Assembly: GCA_963556145.1 (NCBI GenBank)
Contig: OY744461.1
Coordinates: 5,838,891 to 5,902,890, forward strand
DNA from: Hygrocybe punicea
Taxonomy: Eukaryota; Basidiomycota; Agaricomycetes; Agaricales; Hygrophoraceae
Length of the DNA: 64,000 bases
Reading direction: 5' to 3'
In this document: positions 11,521 to 24,000 of the stretch, piece after piece
Layout: each line of letters starts with the position of its first letter
Numbering within the stretch: the first letter of the stretch is position 1
The notes under the pieces: model-generated
Database searches by the model: none
Told to the model about the DNA's origin: nothing
Seen by the model: the letters and a program-made list of their open reading frames with translations, nothing else
Translations under genes and position numbers: made by a program

Positions 11521-12618
11521 CAATTTGTTAGCAATAGTTCTAGCAACGGTAAAGTCAGCTATTATGGCTCCAGCCCAAAGATCGGATGTAGGGACCATGC
11601 ATGCTTGACAGGGGGTAATGGATTGACTTTGCATCCAAGAGACCCTGTACGACCCTCTGGTGCAAGGCCATCCCTCAACTGTGTTTTCTGAGAAGCAGGA
11701 TTCTTGGCATTATGCAACAACAGAAGCCTATAATGTGAGTACTTATGAGTGCCACTGGCGGAGCCGCACCGTAATAAATCCACGGTGCCACTAACTTGAA
11801 CCTTTGTTTCTTTCATACCTGTATTCCTTCGGGGTGAGTTCTTGCATTACCTACCATCACATCTCTGTCTAAATCCTAGACAAACTAGTCTGAGCCCGAC
11901 GGACTGTAAATGAAGCATGCTCAAATGCACTGCCTGAGAGCTGTATATCCTACAAGCCTGGATTGCACCCCAGTCATCACCCGGATAGTTTTCCCTGTGC
12001 CCTTTAGTTGGCCAGGTCCGCAAGATAACAGAGATGGTGAGCGGTTGGTCTAGATCGCGAGATCATCTTTCAATTGGTAAATGGGACTCAGAAATAGACG
12101 ACCACAAAGGGGGTGCAGTTGGAAAAATCATTCCCAAGCCCTGTGGGCAAGTGGGGTGCTTGAGTCGTGGGGGGTACAGCTTAAAAGCAGTTCTCAATGA
12201 TTTGGATCCAGGTGTCTATTTGGGTCTACAGGTGCTGTACAATTTTTGAACTGGTTGAAAGCTGCCGTCAACTTCACAATAACAGAAATTTATCCAAGCT
12301 CGAATTCGCTACTATGTTGACAACCGGTCCCTCATACGTGGTTCTCCTATTTCAAAACAACCACCGTCAACCATTGACAAAATAAAAATTGAAGTGAGTG
12401 AGCCTGAGATCTATTTGGATGTTTTGGTTGTATAACTTGGTGATTAGGCTAGAGAACAATTCCCCATTTTATTGAGATATGAGAATGGTTGGCCATCCCG
12501 GGATATGATAACTACTTTTTTGAGTAATGCGACCTATCCAAAATCCTAACATTGTAATTGTACATCCATCAGTAGCTCACATAAATTACCGTATTACAGC
12601 CTTGGTCAGTGACGGTGA
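11521..12618. other. No gene recognised (inverted-repeat spacer)
   Basis: Left part of the spacer between the inverted arms. Short ORFs only; no domain or repeat seen. Confidence 0.45.
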
Positions 12619-13453
12619 ACTGGTCTGATTGGCCTGTGGCCCCGCATGTCGGATACATGGGATGCATATGGATATTGATCCCCACCAAGCCTCAGATCTC
12701 TTCTTTGTTCCATCCTTTATCTCAGTTGATGGCACACACTGCTTCACGGCTATCAAGATACAGATCCCAAACAAAGCAAAAATTTAACAAAGCCAGTTGG
12801 GAGAGGCAAAATGATCTCGACACATAACATCTTCACTTCCAATTCCCATCTGAAAACACAGAACCCCCCACTTCTATATTTGCGATGAGACAATTTTTAT
12901 TGACAAATCTCTGTAGACGAACGATGGTGAGGATTGTTATCCATAGCTTGGTGCTCCAATGCCCTGGTCGCATTCAATCAGGGTAACCATCCCGGCTTCG
13001 TACTCCACAAAGTTCTACGAACCAATCACCAAAACACTGTAACATCTCTGAAGTTACAACCGTCTGGTGATTTGCTAGCTGCAGCAGGTATGCTATCCGT
13101 CTGATTGTCTATGGTGTATTCGGCTCACAGCATGTTCAGATGAAACCGGTCGTCTCCTGCTTTTTGATCTGTTGTCTTCTTCCATTGATCCCCAGCAATC
13201 CTCGCGTCTCCTCAATGAACATGGTGGCACATCCGAACTCTGCTGGATTGCTGATGATACTATTGCCTTGGGTACGACTCGAGGCAAGATTGTCGTTTAT
13301 TCTGTTCACAATGAAACTGTGGGTCTGATTTCTCGAAACTCTTGTTCTATATGCTCAACTTCTTCAACAGAGATGAATTTCTCATGTTTGCAATGTTGAA
13401 GCTCACAGGGATGGCATCTTGCAAATTCCTGTTGAATCTATGGATTTTTGCCC
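12619..13453 (+). repeat. Direct duplication, copy B (of 5583-6402)
   Basis: Same content as copy A, with an extra ~12 bp near 12720-12735. Here the WD40 frame continues past the point where copy A is cut, so this copy keeps the original downstream context. Confidence 0.9.
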
Positions 13454-14538
13454 GGTCATGCGCTATCTTGCTTCTGTGGGTGAGGGGAAACATGGCATCA
13501 AGTTATGGCGCGTCGATCCAAATGGTAAGATTTCGGATGATGCATGGTGCACGCTGATTTATCTTCAGGTGTGCTTCACCATCACCCGGTGGGAGAACAA
13601 ACATCCGAATTCAACCATGGAAACTACTCATCAGAAAGACTTTGAATCAAGATGGTCCCGACCCTGCCGACGACGGCGACAGCCTTGGCTGCAACTTCAT
13701 GTTGGATCCATTGATTGTCATTACTCTGTTATACTGACAGCTTTGGTATGATTAGAGGTAACGCCTTGGTGTTAGCGCGCGGTAAACAGCTGGCCGTATT
13801 CAACTTGCAGAGTGGCCTCGATGTGTACAACCTTCCAGATTTCACCTGGACGCATGCTGCACGGTATGACACTAACACACACGCAAGTCAAGGCCTTGCA
13901 CAGTTTAAATCAGGGACGCACTCAATTTTGCTGACAAGGGGTGGGAGAATCCTTGTTCTGGATGCACACAATGCTACCGTCATTGCGACTCTTCAGAATC
14001 CCTGTGCAAATTTCCTCTTCTCTTTTTTCTCAACGCTTACATTCTACCCCACAGCGTCAAATAGCTCATTTGGAGCTGTTGATGTAAGTTGGTTAGGGAT
14101 TTTGCTTGGATTGTTGTTGAGCTTACCTTCTACTTTGCTGCAGGTGGCGAGTATTCCCAATCAAAAGGTTGACTACATTTTTGGAGCCATTGGAAAAGGG
14201 TCAATTGTTGTCTGGCACAATTATGTGCGTATTGCACCTTGATATACATCATGACAATGGTCACATCTTTCTTCCTGTCATAGGTTCATCGCCTTGATAA
14301 TACGAAGAATTCTACTCCCTCTAGTTCCTTCCGCTCTCGATTGCTTGTCTATCAAATATTCATTGGCATCCTCATCTACTTGTTCTGTTCTTCCATCCAG
14401 CCATTCATTTTGGACCTTGCAAGATCACAAAATAATCATCGTTGGTTGTCATTTGAAGCTATTACCCATCATGTGGCGGAAGTCGACGAGACTGACCTGG
14501 TTGACAGAGACAACTATTACGATAAAACTTATGAATGA
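12984..14538 (+). pseudogene. WD40-propeller gene with C-terminal membrane segment (probably decayed)
   Basis: Exons can be followed: GNHPGFVLHKVL...LLAAA (to 13087), intron, CSDETGRLLLFDLLSSS...YSVHNET (13131-13318), intron, NVEAHRDGILQIPVESMDFC and SVGEGKHGIKLWRVDPN, intron (GTAAGA...CTTCAG). Then come GRTNIRIQPWKLL, ALVLARGKQLAVFNLQSGLD, LTRGGRILVLDAHNATVIAT, intron 14085-14143, SIPNQKVDYIFGAIGKGSIV, intron, VHRLDN. The end is a hydrophobic segment (VYQIFIGILIYLFCSSIQPF) and YDKTYE, stop 14538. Trp-Arg/Asp blade ends support a beta-propeller. The acceptor before NVEAHRDG seems to read TTTGCAA, lacking AG, and there is a stop before the ALVLARG exon, so it is probably a pseudogene. No N-terminal start was found. 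Confidence 0.6.
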
Positions 14539-14579
14539 ATATCATGTATAGAATTATTGGTGCAATTACGGTACAAGCA

Positions 14580-15252
14580 AATCTCTCTCTAATCTAGACA
14601 ATAGCCTTTGTTCGTGAGAGGTGCATTGAAAACCATTCCGGTGCTGGCTAGGTTGTATCTGTCATATGCCACAAGAGTTGGGAGCCCTTGGGGACTGCCG
14701 TGACACTGTCAGTAAGTGAGAACAGGATTTCCCTTGCAATCATCCTGTGGAAATCCACGGACCCGACCTTGATGAGGTGTTTCAGCTGATCGTGAACACC
14801 CGATACTGAAATTGCGGTAAGAAACCTTGTCCTTGAAAGAATAGATCTGGAAAATAAGAGGGGTTCTTGCGAGGAGTGGCTTCGTGCCGTCGACCCACTC
14901 AAGCCATTCCTTGGATTCCACAACAGTCGCTTCATCCGCGATAGACGCGGCCCTTGACCTTGACGATCTTGCCTTCATTTGTGTTTGTGACCGAGACAAT
15001 GCGTGCCTCGGCTTCATAAGCATCCCCAACTTGGAGAGGTTTCATGCCTCCGACCATGCAGAATCCATTAGACAGATGGACGAGCTTGAGGAGGTCCCCA
15101 TAATTGGCGAAGAAAAGATCGACTTCATAATGGCCTAGAATCCAGTTTCGATGAGCAACCACCCACAACGAATGAAATCTCCCTACCTACCAACACAATA
15201 GAAAAGTCCATTGGCGCCTTGACCTCCACATTCCTCACATAGGACTTCCTTA
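14580..15252 (-). pseudogene. Fatty acid synthase beta-subunit fragment, second copy
   Basis: Minus strand from the inverted arm: VRNVEVKAPMDFSIV, GDLLKLVHLSNGFCMVGGMK, ARIVSVTNTNEGKIVKVKGR. Beyond the arm (below 14948) it continues VVESKEWLEWVDGTKPLLAR, TPLIFQIYSF, KVSYRNFSI, then GMVFNAPLTNKGY near 14600. These are the next segments of the same region of FAS beta. About 50 residues present in the left copy (the VVSAFLYRG...EEPDYMVDL segment) are missing here at the arm boundary. Frames are broken; non-functional. Confidence 0.75.
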
Positions 15253-16949
15253 ATCCGTAAGTTGCAGCCCCCCACAATCTCGCGGATCGTAGCTGAATCC
15301 GCAGAAGTTTTATAGGTGGATTGCAAGTGAAGGGGTACTGACCATCGCAATGGTCTTCATATATGATAACGTCTATCAACTTCGAGGCAAATTTCGGCCG
15401 TCTTGAAGGCCAGTTTGCGCTTGCGGTACACACGAGCAGCACCATAGAGTGTCGCCGATCGTGGTGACGAATCGAAGGGTGTGATGACAGCCTTCTGCAG
15501 GGGTCGAGGCGCGGGCAGCCGCTGAATTGTGTTATAGATGTATGAATGTCCCTGCGAAAGGTAAAGAAGGATCATCGAGTGGAGGCTTTGCAACAGCGAG
15601 GGTTTGCCACCACTCCCCTTGACACCCGCGAAACATTCCTCCACAACATATGCAAGTCTTCATTGGATATCGACAGTGATCCCATTTGTGACGTGGAAGG
15701 CTGGTCGCTATGGGAAGCAGTAGTTGACCTGGATACGGAAACCGCAGAGAAGGGCGAATCGGGGCGAGGTGAGGCAGAGACAACTTCATGATCTGTGTCT
15801 GGCTGGATTGAACGAGGACAGCGAATGGGTTCCTAGACTCTGAACGGTGACAAAAGACAATAGCCCGGTATCTGTCAAGTGTTTTAGCACAATTGAATGA
15901 AAAGTCTGAATTGATTAACAAACGTTGGGCAGCATCACCGCCTCTTTCACGTTGAGTGATACGAAAACTTCCTGCACCAGTTCAGGGGATCCGGAATATA
16001 CATTCATCAGCTGACTTTCCTTGGCGAAAGGATTGGGGTTTCATGCATGCTTGATAGTAGGTTCAACGGATAAATATATTCGGCCACACCCTTTCAAGTT
16101 ACGATCTCTTCGTAGCTTCAAGCTTCAAGCTTCAATAGCTTCAATAGCTTCAATACTTGGTGAACTGAACGTATATGCGTCCTAGTACTGGGTAAGCTTA
16201 ACGTCATCTATGTTCACCCTCCAATGATTTTCTATCTCGCAAATGACCAGGGTTACTCGCTACCTTGGCCATGGCAAGTTCAACCTTTGTCCATGCCCAT
16301 CCTTTGATATACGAGGAATCTTGGCCAGGTACACCTGCAAGTTCCATCTTTGTGCATGGGGAAGAAACTCGGTCTGCTAGGGCAATCCATCCCATATCCA
16401 TTGTACCACAAGAAAGAATCTCTTTATGCTCAAAATCTTTTGTGTCCCATCAAAGGGTCATACCCCATCTGCCGCCGTTCGCACACTGGCTTAAGTCACG
16501 GCGACATTCTTTGTGTTCTTCGCACTGCTCAAGTTACTGCTGGAACACCATACCAATACAGACTCGAGCATGAATGGTTCGTCAATTCGACTTTATGCTT
16601 GATAAATAAATTCATGTGTTATATTTGGTGCAGGCTGCTTCTCTTGAGTGGAACCGGGTATGCATAAGGTCAAGCCGATAATGACCCATTCTCATTCTCA
16701 TATTCACGCAGGAAATGCTTTGTATCACTACCCCCAAGGAATTATATCGGTACCTTGCAGTTGTCACCCACAACAAAGCTTTTGCCTGCAGCGTTAAATC
16801 CCTCGAAATCCGACTTAAGAGCACCCCATCTGTTTCTACCATCCAACCTTTCCTTTCTCGTGTATCTTAGGTTGATATGTTGACAGTTGATCTTCCGCCC
16901 ATCTCGCCTTTCAAGTGTGCTCGTATCTTCGATGGATTACAATTTTCCT
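14948..16949 (-). repeat. Right arm of the 2002-bp inverted repeat
   Basis: Mirror of 9379-11380. The outer edge falls in the F-box/LRR-like fragment after AATTTTCCT. From 16950 the sequence becomes a further partial copy of the arm's own internal module. Confidence 0.93.
15253..15648 (-). pseudogene. NLR N-terminal fragment (mirror of 10680-11075)
   Basis: Exact inverse copy of the left-arm fragment, with the same chimeric junction to FAS at about 15252, so the fusion predates the inverted duplication. Confidence 0.5.
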
Positions 16950-17130
16950 TCTGTCACCGTTCTCTAGGAACCCACTCGCTGTCTCCACTGACATATCTCG
17001 TCCTCGTTCAATCCAGCCAGACACACATCATGAAGTTGTCTCTGCCTCGCCGATTCGCCCTTCTCTGCGGTTTCCGTATCCAGGTCAACTACTCCTTCCT
17101 GTAACGACCAGCCATCCATGTCACCAATGG
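16950..17130 (+). repeat. Third, diverged copy of the arm module (10479-10645)
   Basis: Shares long stretches with 10479-10645, for example ATCATGAAGTTGTCTCTGCC at 17028 against a near-identical run at about 10537, but has small indels. It directly abuts the outer end of the right arm, in the orientation of the left arm. Confidence 0.8.
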
Positions 17131-18959
17131 AATCACACTACGGAGGATTGCTGCATCACCGAACTCAAGAAGATGCGTGCAAAAGGTAAAGCCAAAGGCG
17201 ACGATGGATCTGATGGGGAGAATGGTGGTGATCAGCTCCACGGTCTATTCGAAACATTGCCATCCTTCCAACAGAACTCTGTCTCAAAGCCAACGGCAGC
17301 GAAGAGAAACACATCACGCGTAGCCCACACCACGGTCTCACCATTTCCTCAAACAAACTTATTGCCAAACATTGCCATTGAACGCGACCATCATCTCCCA
17401 ACTCAGCTCGCACGTCCAGAATCATCTCATCACTTACTTACTGTGATTGTCAGCCATCTCAGTCCTCATCAACATCTCATCGTCAAGTGTTGTATTCGTC
17501 CCTCGCTGGTCCTTATCTGTCTCAACCCCCATTCAGGAATTTCCTGAAACAAATAATATTTTGCCTCCAAATGCAAAATATTGTCAAAGGCCGTGTCGGT
17601 CCTTTTACAACCTGTACATGCCCCCTCGGCCATCATTTCAGCACAATACCCTGTCCCCCAGGATACCCCACCTTCATGCATCACATTTGTTGTTCCCTGG
17701 CCCATCCATGCCATCTAGGCCACAGCGAGTCATCCCAGGGCTACCGCCTCATCGTAATGTTTCACCTCTTCATTCTTACCCTTATCGACCCACAAAAACC
17801 TTCTTCCGTTGCCCCTCTGCACTCACTCCACCATATCCACCCACCTCGGAACCCCTCCCAAGGTCATCCATCTCCCACGTAGAGCTCCATCGACTACTAC
17901 CACACCTTATAACAGACGTCACAGCCAAGCAAATATAACCCAGGAGTTTTATCAGCTTGACCATTCCCACCTCAGATTTGGAACCCGTGCATTCTGGGAT
18001 GGCAAAGCCTACCCCCACTGATTTTCTGTGGTGACAATGGACTGCACATCGCACCATCACAGTGGTTCCATAAGATGTTGCCGCTATCGTCAAGACGAAA
18101 GACTTGGTACCCAAAGAGTCATGCGTACATTTGTTTGTTTCTCGCACTATGTTCTTCCCTATGACCTCTCACATCACCATCACAAATAGCACCTTGAATG
18201 ATGTTGGCCGGGACATCATTAACCATTACCACTACCACCACCACCACCACCACCACCACCACTACAATGATCAAGGCGTGAACCCACGCAGCATGCCCGC
18301 TTGCAGTGCGAACTTCCGCGTCCTACGCCTGCTTTTCAAGATCTTGTTGATCTTCTGTAGGAAACGCGCTCGGACTCTTCTATGGTGAGTGCGTGGACTA
18401 TTATTGATGAGGTTGTGGTTGGTTGACGCATTTTTTGAAAGTATTATTCGCGTTCTTTCATTGTTTAAGCGAATTCCCGTTCTCTCCACTATCTTAGTGA
18501 TCGGATGGTGTAGTCCTTCCCGCCGGGTTTAAACATGTCAAGATATCTAGGTGGAGGTAAGTACTGCCACATGTTATGTATTTTTCTAGTATTTACTCTC
18601 ACAGATCTTGTTTATCTTCAGTAAATATACTTTTGTTGTAACCAAGATAGTGGAAAAGACCAGTATATCCGATGAATCTATACATTTCCGCAATCTGATT
18701 TTCGGTCACGGTATGTACCAATACTTAAAAGAAATGAGTTTCTCAATGATTGACTTGATCCACTAGGCACATTTCTCAATGTCCCCCGTGTGGAAGAAAG
18801 ATTTGGGTGGAAGCATGCTTCTCGTGTGGTTGACATATATACAGACTATCGTCTTATTAATAAATATGCCTTGTTCTAATATTTAATATTGTGGCTCCCG
18901 CCTCAATGAAGCTGAAGAATCTCATTTTCCGCTTGAACCAACTGTCTTCTGCTGGCTTA
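17131..18959. other. No gene recognised; contains a CAC microsatellite
   Basis: Pro/Ser/His-rich short ORFs in all frames, none recognised. A (CAC)n microsatellite of about 11 units lies near 18230-18262. Two intron-like GTATGT/GTAAGT stretches occur at about 18550-18770 without a coherent reading frame. Confidence 0.4.
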
Positions 18960-19205
18960 ATGCTCTTTGCTTATCGCGCTTTGCTTTTGAGTGGCAGTGC
19001 ATCGTGACCACCTCTGTTATCGGCATATCATTTGAAGGTGACAATGGTTTTGTCAGGATCTGGGATGTCTCGTCTGTGAATCTAAGCCAATCCACAACTA
19101 GGAGGGGAGGTGGTTACCATTCAATGGGCAACAATCTCCCAACTGTCCTGGTGGGAGTGTCGGATGGCTCGTTTTGATTGCTTTATTTCAAAATGGTAGT
19201 GTTTC
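18960..19205 (+). pseudogene. WD40 blade fragment
   Basis: Reads TTSVIGISFEGDNGFVRIWD, VSSVNLSQSTTRRG, then with a one-base shift GEVVTIQWATISQL. GDNGFVRIWD is a clear WD-repeat end. Isolated piece, frameshifted, probably from the same class of propeller gene as 12984-14538. Confidence 0.55.
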
Positions 19206-19214
19206 CCCGCCTAA

Positions 19215-20330
19215 TTTTTAGATCGCAGCTTTTACAATGTTGAAGGGAGTGTTTGCCAATGGGAGATATCCAAGTTGTGTCAGAATCTTCTGTGCAAAAG
19301 TGAGTTCCTCGGTATCGGCTTCTAGAGAGCCAAGCAGAAGCTGCAGGCCCTCCTCCTCCGCCATACAATCAAGTTCGATCCGCTGACCAAGTTCCTTGGA
19401 ACCAGCATGGTGACTGGTAACCAGAATAGAGCTGCAGCGACCATCCGGGAAAAGATTCATGATATCGTCTCAGTCGGTAAGATTATCCAAGTTATCAAAC
19501 ACCATTAGCCATGAGTCGCTCCAGCGTGAAAGACCATCCTTGACTAATGTGACTGCGGCATGAGGATTATCCAACGCTCGGTTCGGAAACAGCCATTTGG
19601 CGATGATCTCCACCAAACTATAGAGGGCATTCCGAGAAGAAGCATTAAGATTGCGCTAAATGGATAGAATTTGAATCATTCCCTTTAAGATAACACTAAA
19701 CTCACTGCCTCCTGCCTCCTTTCTCGTGACAGTTCCTTTAACAGATTTAGGGAGTGGTCAAGTAGAGTGCTCAGAGATGCGCGGCCCATAAATTTGACGA
19801 CATTGGCGTCGTATCCAAACGTCAGGACACGGGTGTGAGATAATGCCTCCTCCTTCGACAGAAGCTTCTCGGGCCAACATACATCGTCATTGGTCCAAGT
19901 TTTCCGATGATGGCCGCGAAACCGTAAGTTGCGGCCCTCCGCGATCTTGCGGATCGTAGCCGAATCCGCATAAGTTTTATAGGTGAATTGCAAGTGAAAG
20001 GGTACTGACCATTGCAACAGTCTTCATATATGATAACGTCTATCAACTTCGAGGTAGGCTGATACCAAATTTAGGCCGTTTTAAAAGGTGGGTTTGCGCT
20101 TGCTGTACAAACGATAGGTGTCGCAGATCGCGGCGACGAATCGAAGGGAGCGATGACAGGCTGCTGCAGGGGTCGAGGTGCAAGCAGCCACTGAATTGTG
20201 TGATCAATGTATGAACATCCCTGCGAAAAGTAAAGAAGGATAATCGAGTGGAAGCTTTGCAACGCAAGGATTTGCTACCACTCCCCTTGACGTCCGTGAA
20301 ACATTCCTCCCCTTCGCAACCCAATCCCCC
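19215..20330 (-). pseudogene. NLR-like gene fragment: alpha/beta-hydrolase plus NB-ARC
   Basis: Minus strand, 20017-19700: SATIRKIAEGRNLRFRGHHR, then VCWPEKLLSKEEALSHTRVL, TFGYDANVVKFMG and LLDHSLNLLKELSRERRQEA. This is the N-terminal lipase-like alpha/beta-hydrolase type found in fungal NLRs. Then 19620-19218 reads DSWLMVFDNLDNLTDWDDIM (Walker B/kinase 2), GRCSSILVTSHHAG, and LTQLGYLPLA (GLPLA-like motif), that is, an NB-ARC nucleotide-binding domain. The P-loop region and the C-terminal repeats are missing and frames are broken. In intact genes the product would be an intracellular non-self receptor. Confidence 0.7.
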
Positions 20331-20483
20331 ATGAAGTTCCTAAGTGGGGAATCTGCACACCTTTTCTTGGGCATCGGAAAAGATGGAAAGGTTGTGGGAG
20401 TGGTGAGGACATCAATGGCTGTGGAGAAGGATAAGTTTGCGTCGTTCGAAGCAAGATAAAAATGGAGTGGTATCCCTGGATCA

Positions 20484-20554
20484 CTGGTCAAGTCCTGGGC
20501 AACTACTGGTCAAGTACTAGACAACTACTGGTCAAGTACTAGACAACTACCGGT
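20484..20554 (+). repeat. Short tandem repeat, ~24-bp unit, about three copies
   Basis: The unit GTCAAGTACTAGACAACTAC plus a few bases is repeated about three times with small changes. It marks the edge between gene debris and AT-rich sequence flanking the Helitron. Confidence 0.8.
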
Positions 20555-20982
20555 TAATGTATTTGGGACGCGACAAATACTAAATGTGTGATTGTCTTTT
20601 GAGTTCTCTGAATTTAATTTCAAATTTCAAACCTGTTATTATATTTTGAAAACTTTAAAGCATCCAATGGAATAGATTTTCGACAAACTTTGAAATTCTC
20701 ATTAAGAGATTCTTCAATATGATACCAAATGCCAAATGAGTGCATTCGAGAAATTGATATTTGTCATATGATTTCGGATTCTTCACAAGATATGAATAAT
20801 TTAGAATTTTTTGGCATCTACATATGACCTTTTGATTGACATTTCTAGTTCTCAAAAGGTGTGGAAAAATATGAACTTCATTAATGTATTTAGATATATT
20901 TTTGACAGGGTCCTAAATTTAGTGTTCTGTTTTATCTGGGTAATATATTTGTGTCACCCCCAAAGGTCTTTTTGCGCCTAGT
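20555..20982. other. AT-rich sequence left of Helitron copy 1; nothing seen
   Basis: No ORF of interest. The homology to Helitron copy 2 starts only at about 20983, so the true 5' end of copy 1 has been lost here. Confidence 0.5.
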
Positions 20983-21062
20983 GTGAATGCATTGGTGGAG
21001 GCAAAGCAAATGTATTCTCACTTCATGAATTAATTCCTGCTTCAACCAATGACAATGCCAGT

Positions 21063-24000
21063 ATGGATGCAGCTAAATGTAAATTCTACTCTTACATGCC
21101 AAAACATGAAGCACTCTCACTGGAATCATCACCTGAAAAGTCACTTGTAATTGTAAATCACCCATTTGAACTGTTGATTCCAAAATTGACCATTGCCAAT
21201 TTGAAAGTAATTTCAGCTCATCATAGCATTCTTGTCCACTCAAAAATGAATCAGGCATCAATTCAAACTGCAATACAGAATCATGTGTGCTCCAACTGTC
21301 CTGAATTTGTATCAATCTTTGAATTTATTGATGAAGAAGCAATGGCAATTCACAAGAAAACCTCACACAACAGAGCAGTCAATAAGTTTAAAGCACAACA
21401 TCCTGACAAATATGCACCACAAAATCTGGCAGCTGTACAAAAATTTCAGAGTGAAAATCCTGATAAGCATGCCAAACAACATTTAGCAGCTGTACAGAAA
21501 TATCAGAGTGAACATCCTGACAAATATGCAAAGCAAAACCTCGCAGCTGTACAAAAATTTCAGAGTGAAAACCCTGACAAGCATGCAAAGCAAAACCTGG
21601 CAGCTGTACAAAAATTTCAGATTGAAAACCCTAACAAGCATGCAAAGCAAAATCTGGCAGCTGTACAGAAATTTCAGAGTGAAAATCCTGACAAGCATGC
21701 CAAAGAACATCTAGCAGCTGTACAGAAATTTCAGAGTGAAAATCCAGAGAAGCATAGCAAACAAAATCTGGCTGCTGTCCAGAAATTTCATCTGGAACAT
21801 CCTGAGAAGCATGCAAAACAAAACCTTGCAGCTGTTACAAAGTTCAAAGTTGATCATCTTGACAAGCATCTGCAGCACACATTAAATGCAGTTAGAAGAC
21901 ATACCATGAACCACCCTGAGCAGCATGCACAAACAAATCAGATTGCTGTTCAGACATACAGAGATAATATTCAATTCCCTCCTGATCCACCTTCAGCAAA
22001 ATTGCAACACACTATTATTTCAGGATTTTGTGATGATACCTCTCCCAACAAATTCATTGAATCTGGTTGTGCTGTCTGTGGAAGATTGACTCAAGTCTCT
22101 CAATTGCAAAGCTACACAGAGTTGAATTTAAGTTGTTTGAAACAATCTGGTATAACTCAAACAGAGCGCTTCTCAATAAATGATCCAATTGAATCTTCAG
22201 AGAGCCCTATAATAATTGACAGTCTTCCTGGCATTTGCAAGAAATGTTACAAGTCTCTGTTCAAAGGAAAATGCCCAGCTATGTCTCTGGCAAATGGTTT
22301 GTGGCTGGGACAAATCCCTAAGGAATTAACTAATTTATCTTATGCAGAACAATTGTTAATTGCTAGAGTGAGACACAATAGATGCATTGTTAGGGTTTTT
22401 TCAGGAATGCACAAAATGAGAGCAAATGCCATTACATTTGCCAATCCAACTCCAAGGCTTTATGACATTTTACCCCCACCTGTTGATGAGTTGGATGAAG
22501 TACTTGCATTCATTTATACAGGACCATGCAAACCTACCAAGTCTGATTTTGAGAGAACACCATTGCTTGTTAGCAGAAACAAAGTTGCCACTGCTTTGAA
22601 TTGGTTGAAACTGAATCATTGTGACTATCTTGACTTGGAGATTTCAGAAGAAAACTTGAAGCAGTATCCTGAGAATGACATACTAGTGGTGGTGGAGTAC
22701 AGACAATCATTCATTAACAAAAACCCAGAAGCTACTGCTGTTAATGACATGGAAGAGGAAGAAGGAACTGAGACTGGGATGTGTCCATTTGTAGTTCATG
22801 GTCTGACTGGTGAAGAGTACTCTACCAAAAGTATCAAAGCCATCAAAGCTATTGCATTAAAACATTTAATGGATAATAAAAAGATCTTGGCAATTGGACA
22901 TGAGAGTGATCCACAATCCATCTACAATAATCCTCAGTTGTTCCCTCAAATGATGCCATGGTTGTTTCCCTATGGACTTGGTGGAATTGGTAACTCACTG
23001 ATGCAAGGCAAGATTTCTGAAATCAAACACAAGAGACACTTGTTAATGTACTATGACAACAGGTTTCAGAAAGATCCCCACTTCCCTTTGATGGTATTCA
23101 ACCATGAGCAAATAAAGGAGTCTACAACAGGTGGCTATTTATTAGCTGAAAAAGCAAATTTTGAACACATTTCACAAAGATTGATGGATGTTGATCTTGG
23201 AGTATTGAATAACATTGCTAGAAAAATGGAAGATGGTGAACATGTTACTCCAGAGACAGATGAAGAAAAACTTTGTTTCCAATTAATTAAAGATATTGAT
23301 CATGTAGGCAGTCATGTAAAAGGATCACTCACAAACAAGAAATATATGAGAAATGAAGTGTGGTCTCTGATGTCCTTTGTAGGGGCACCTTCTTGGTTTA
23401 TTACATTTTCACCAGCTGATAACATGTATCCACTGTCTTTATATTTTGCTGATACCAAAGAAACCTTTACACCAGAGCTTAGAGGATATGATGAGTGGTA
23501 CAGACTTATTGCAGAAAATCCAGTGGCTGGTGCTAGATTCTTTCACTTCATGGTTGAACTATGCATCAAACATGTCTTAGGGGTTGGTTCAAAGCATTCT
23601 GGCTTTTATGGTGACACCAAGGCATACTATGGCACAGTGGAGCAACAAGGATGTCTCACTCTTCACATGCACATGCTACTATGGCTGAAAGGATGTTTGT
23701 CACCCCAAGAAATCAGAGATAGAATAATGGATCCAACTTCAGATTTCCAAAAGTCTTTTGTTGAATATCTAGAAAGTATGCACATTGGTGAATTTATAAC
23801 TGGAACTATGGATGAAGTCAAAGCTAAAGTCAACCAGAAATCTGAACAAGAAGACTACAAAGATCCAACTCAGACTCTGCCTGAAGCACCGCCACCCATG
23901 TGTACAATTAGGCATGATGTGAACAGTGACAACAATTGCAATGATTGCAAACAGGTTAATTTATGGTGGGACAGATTTCATAACACTGTTGATCATTTGA

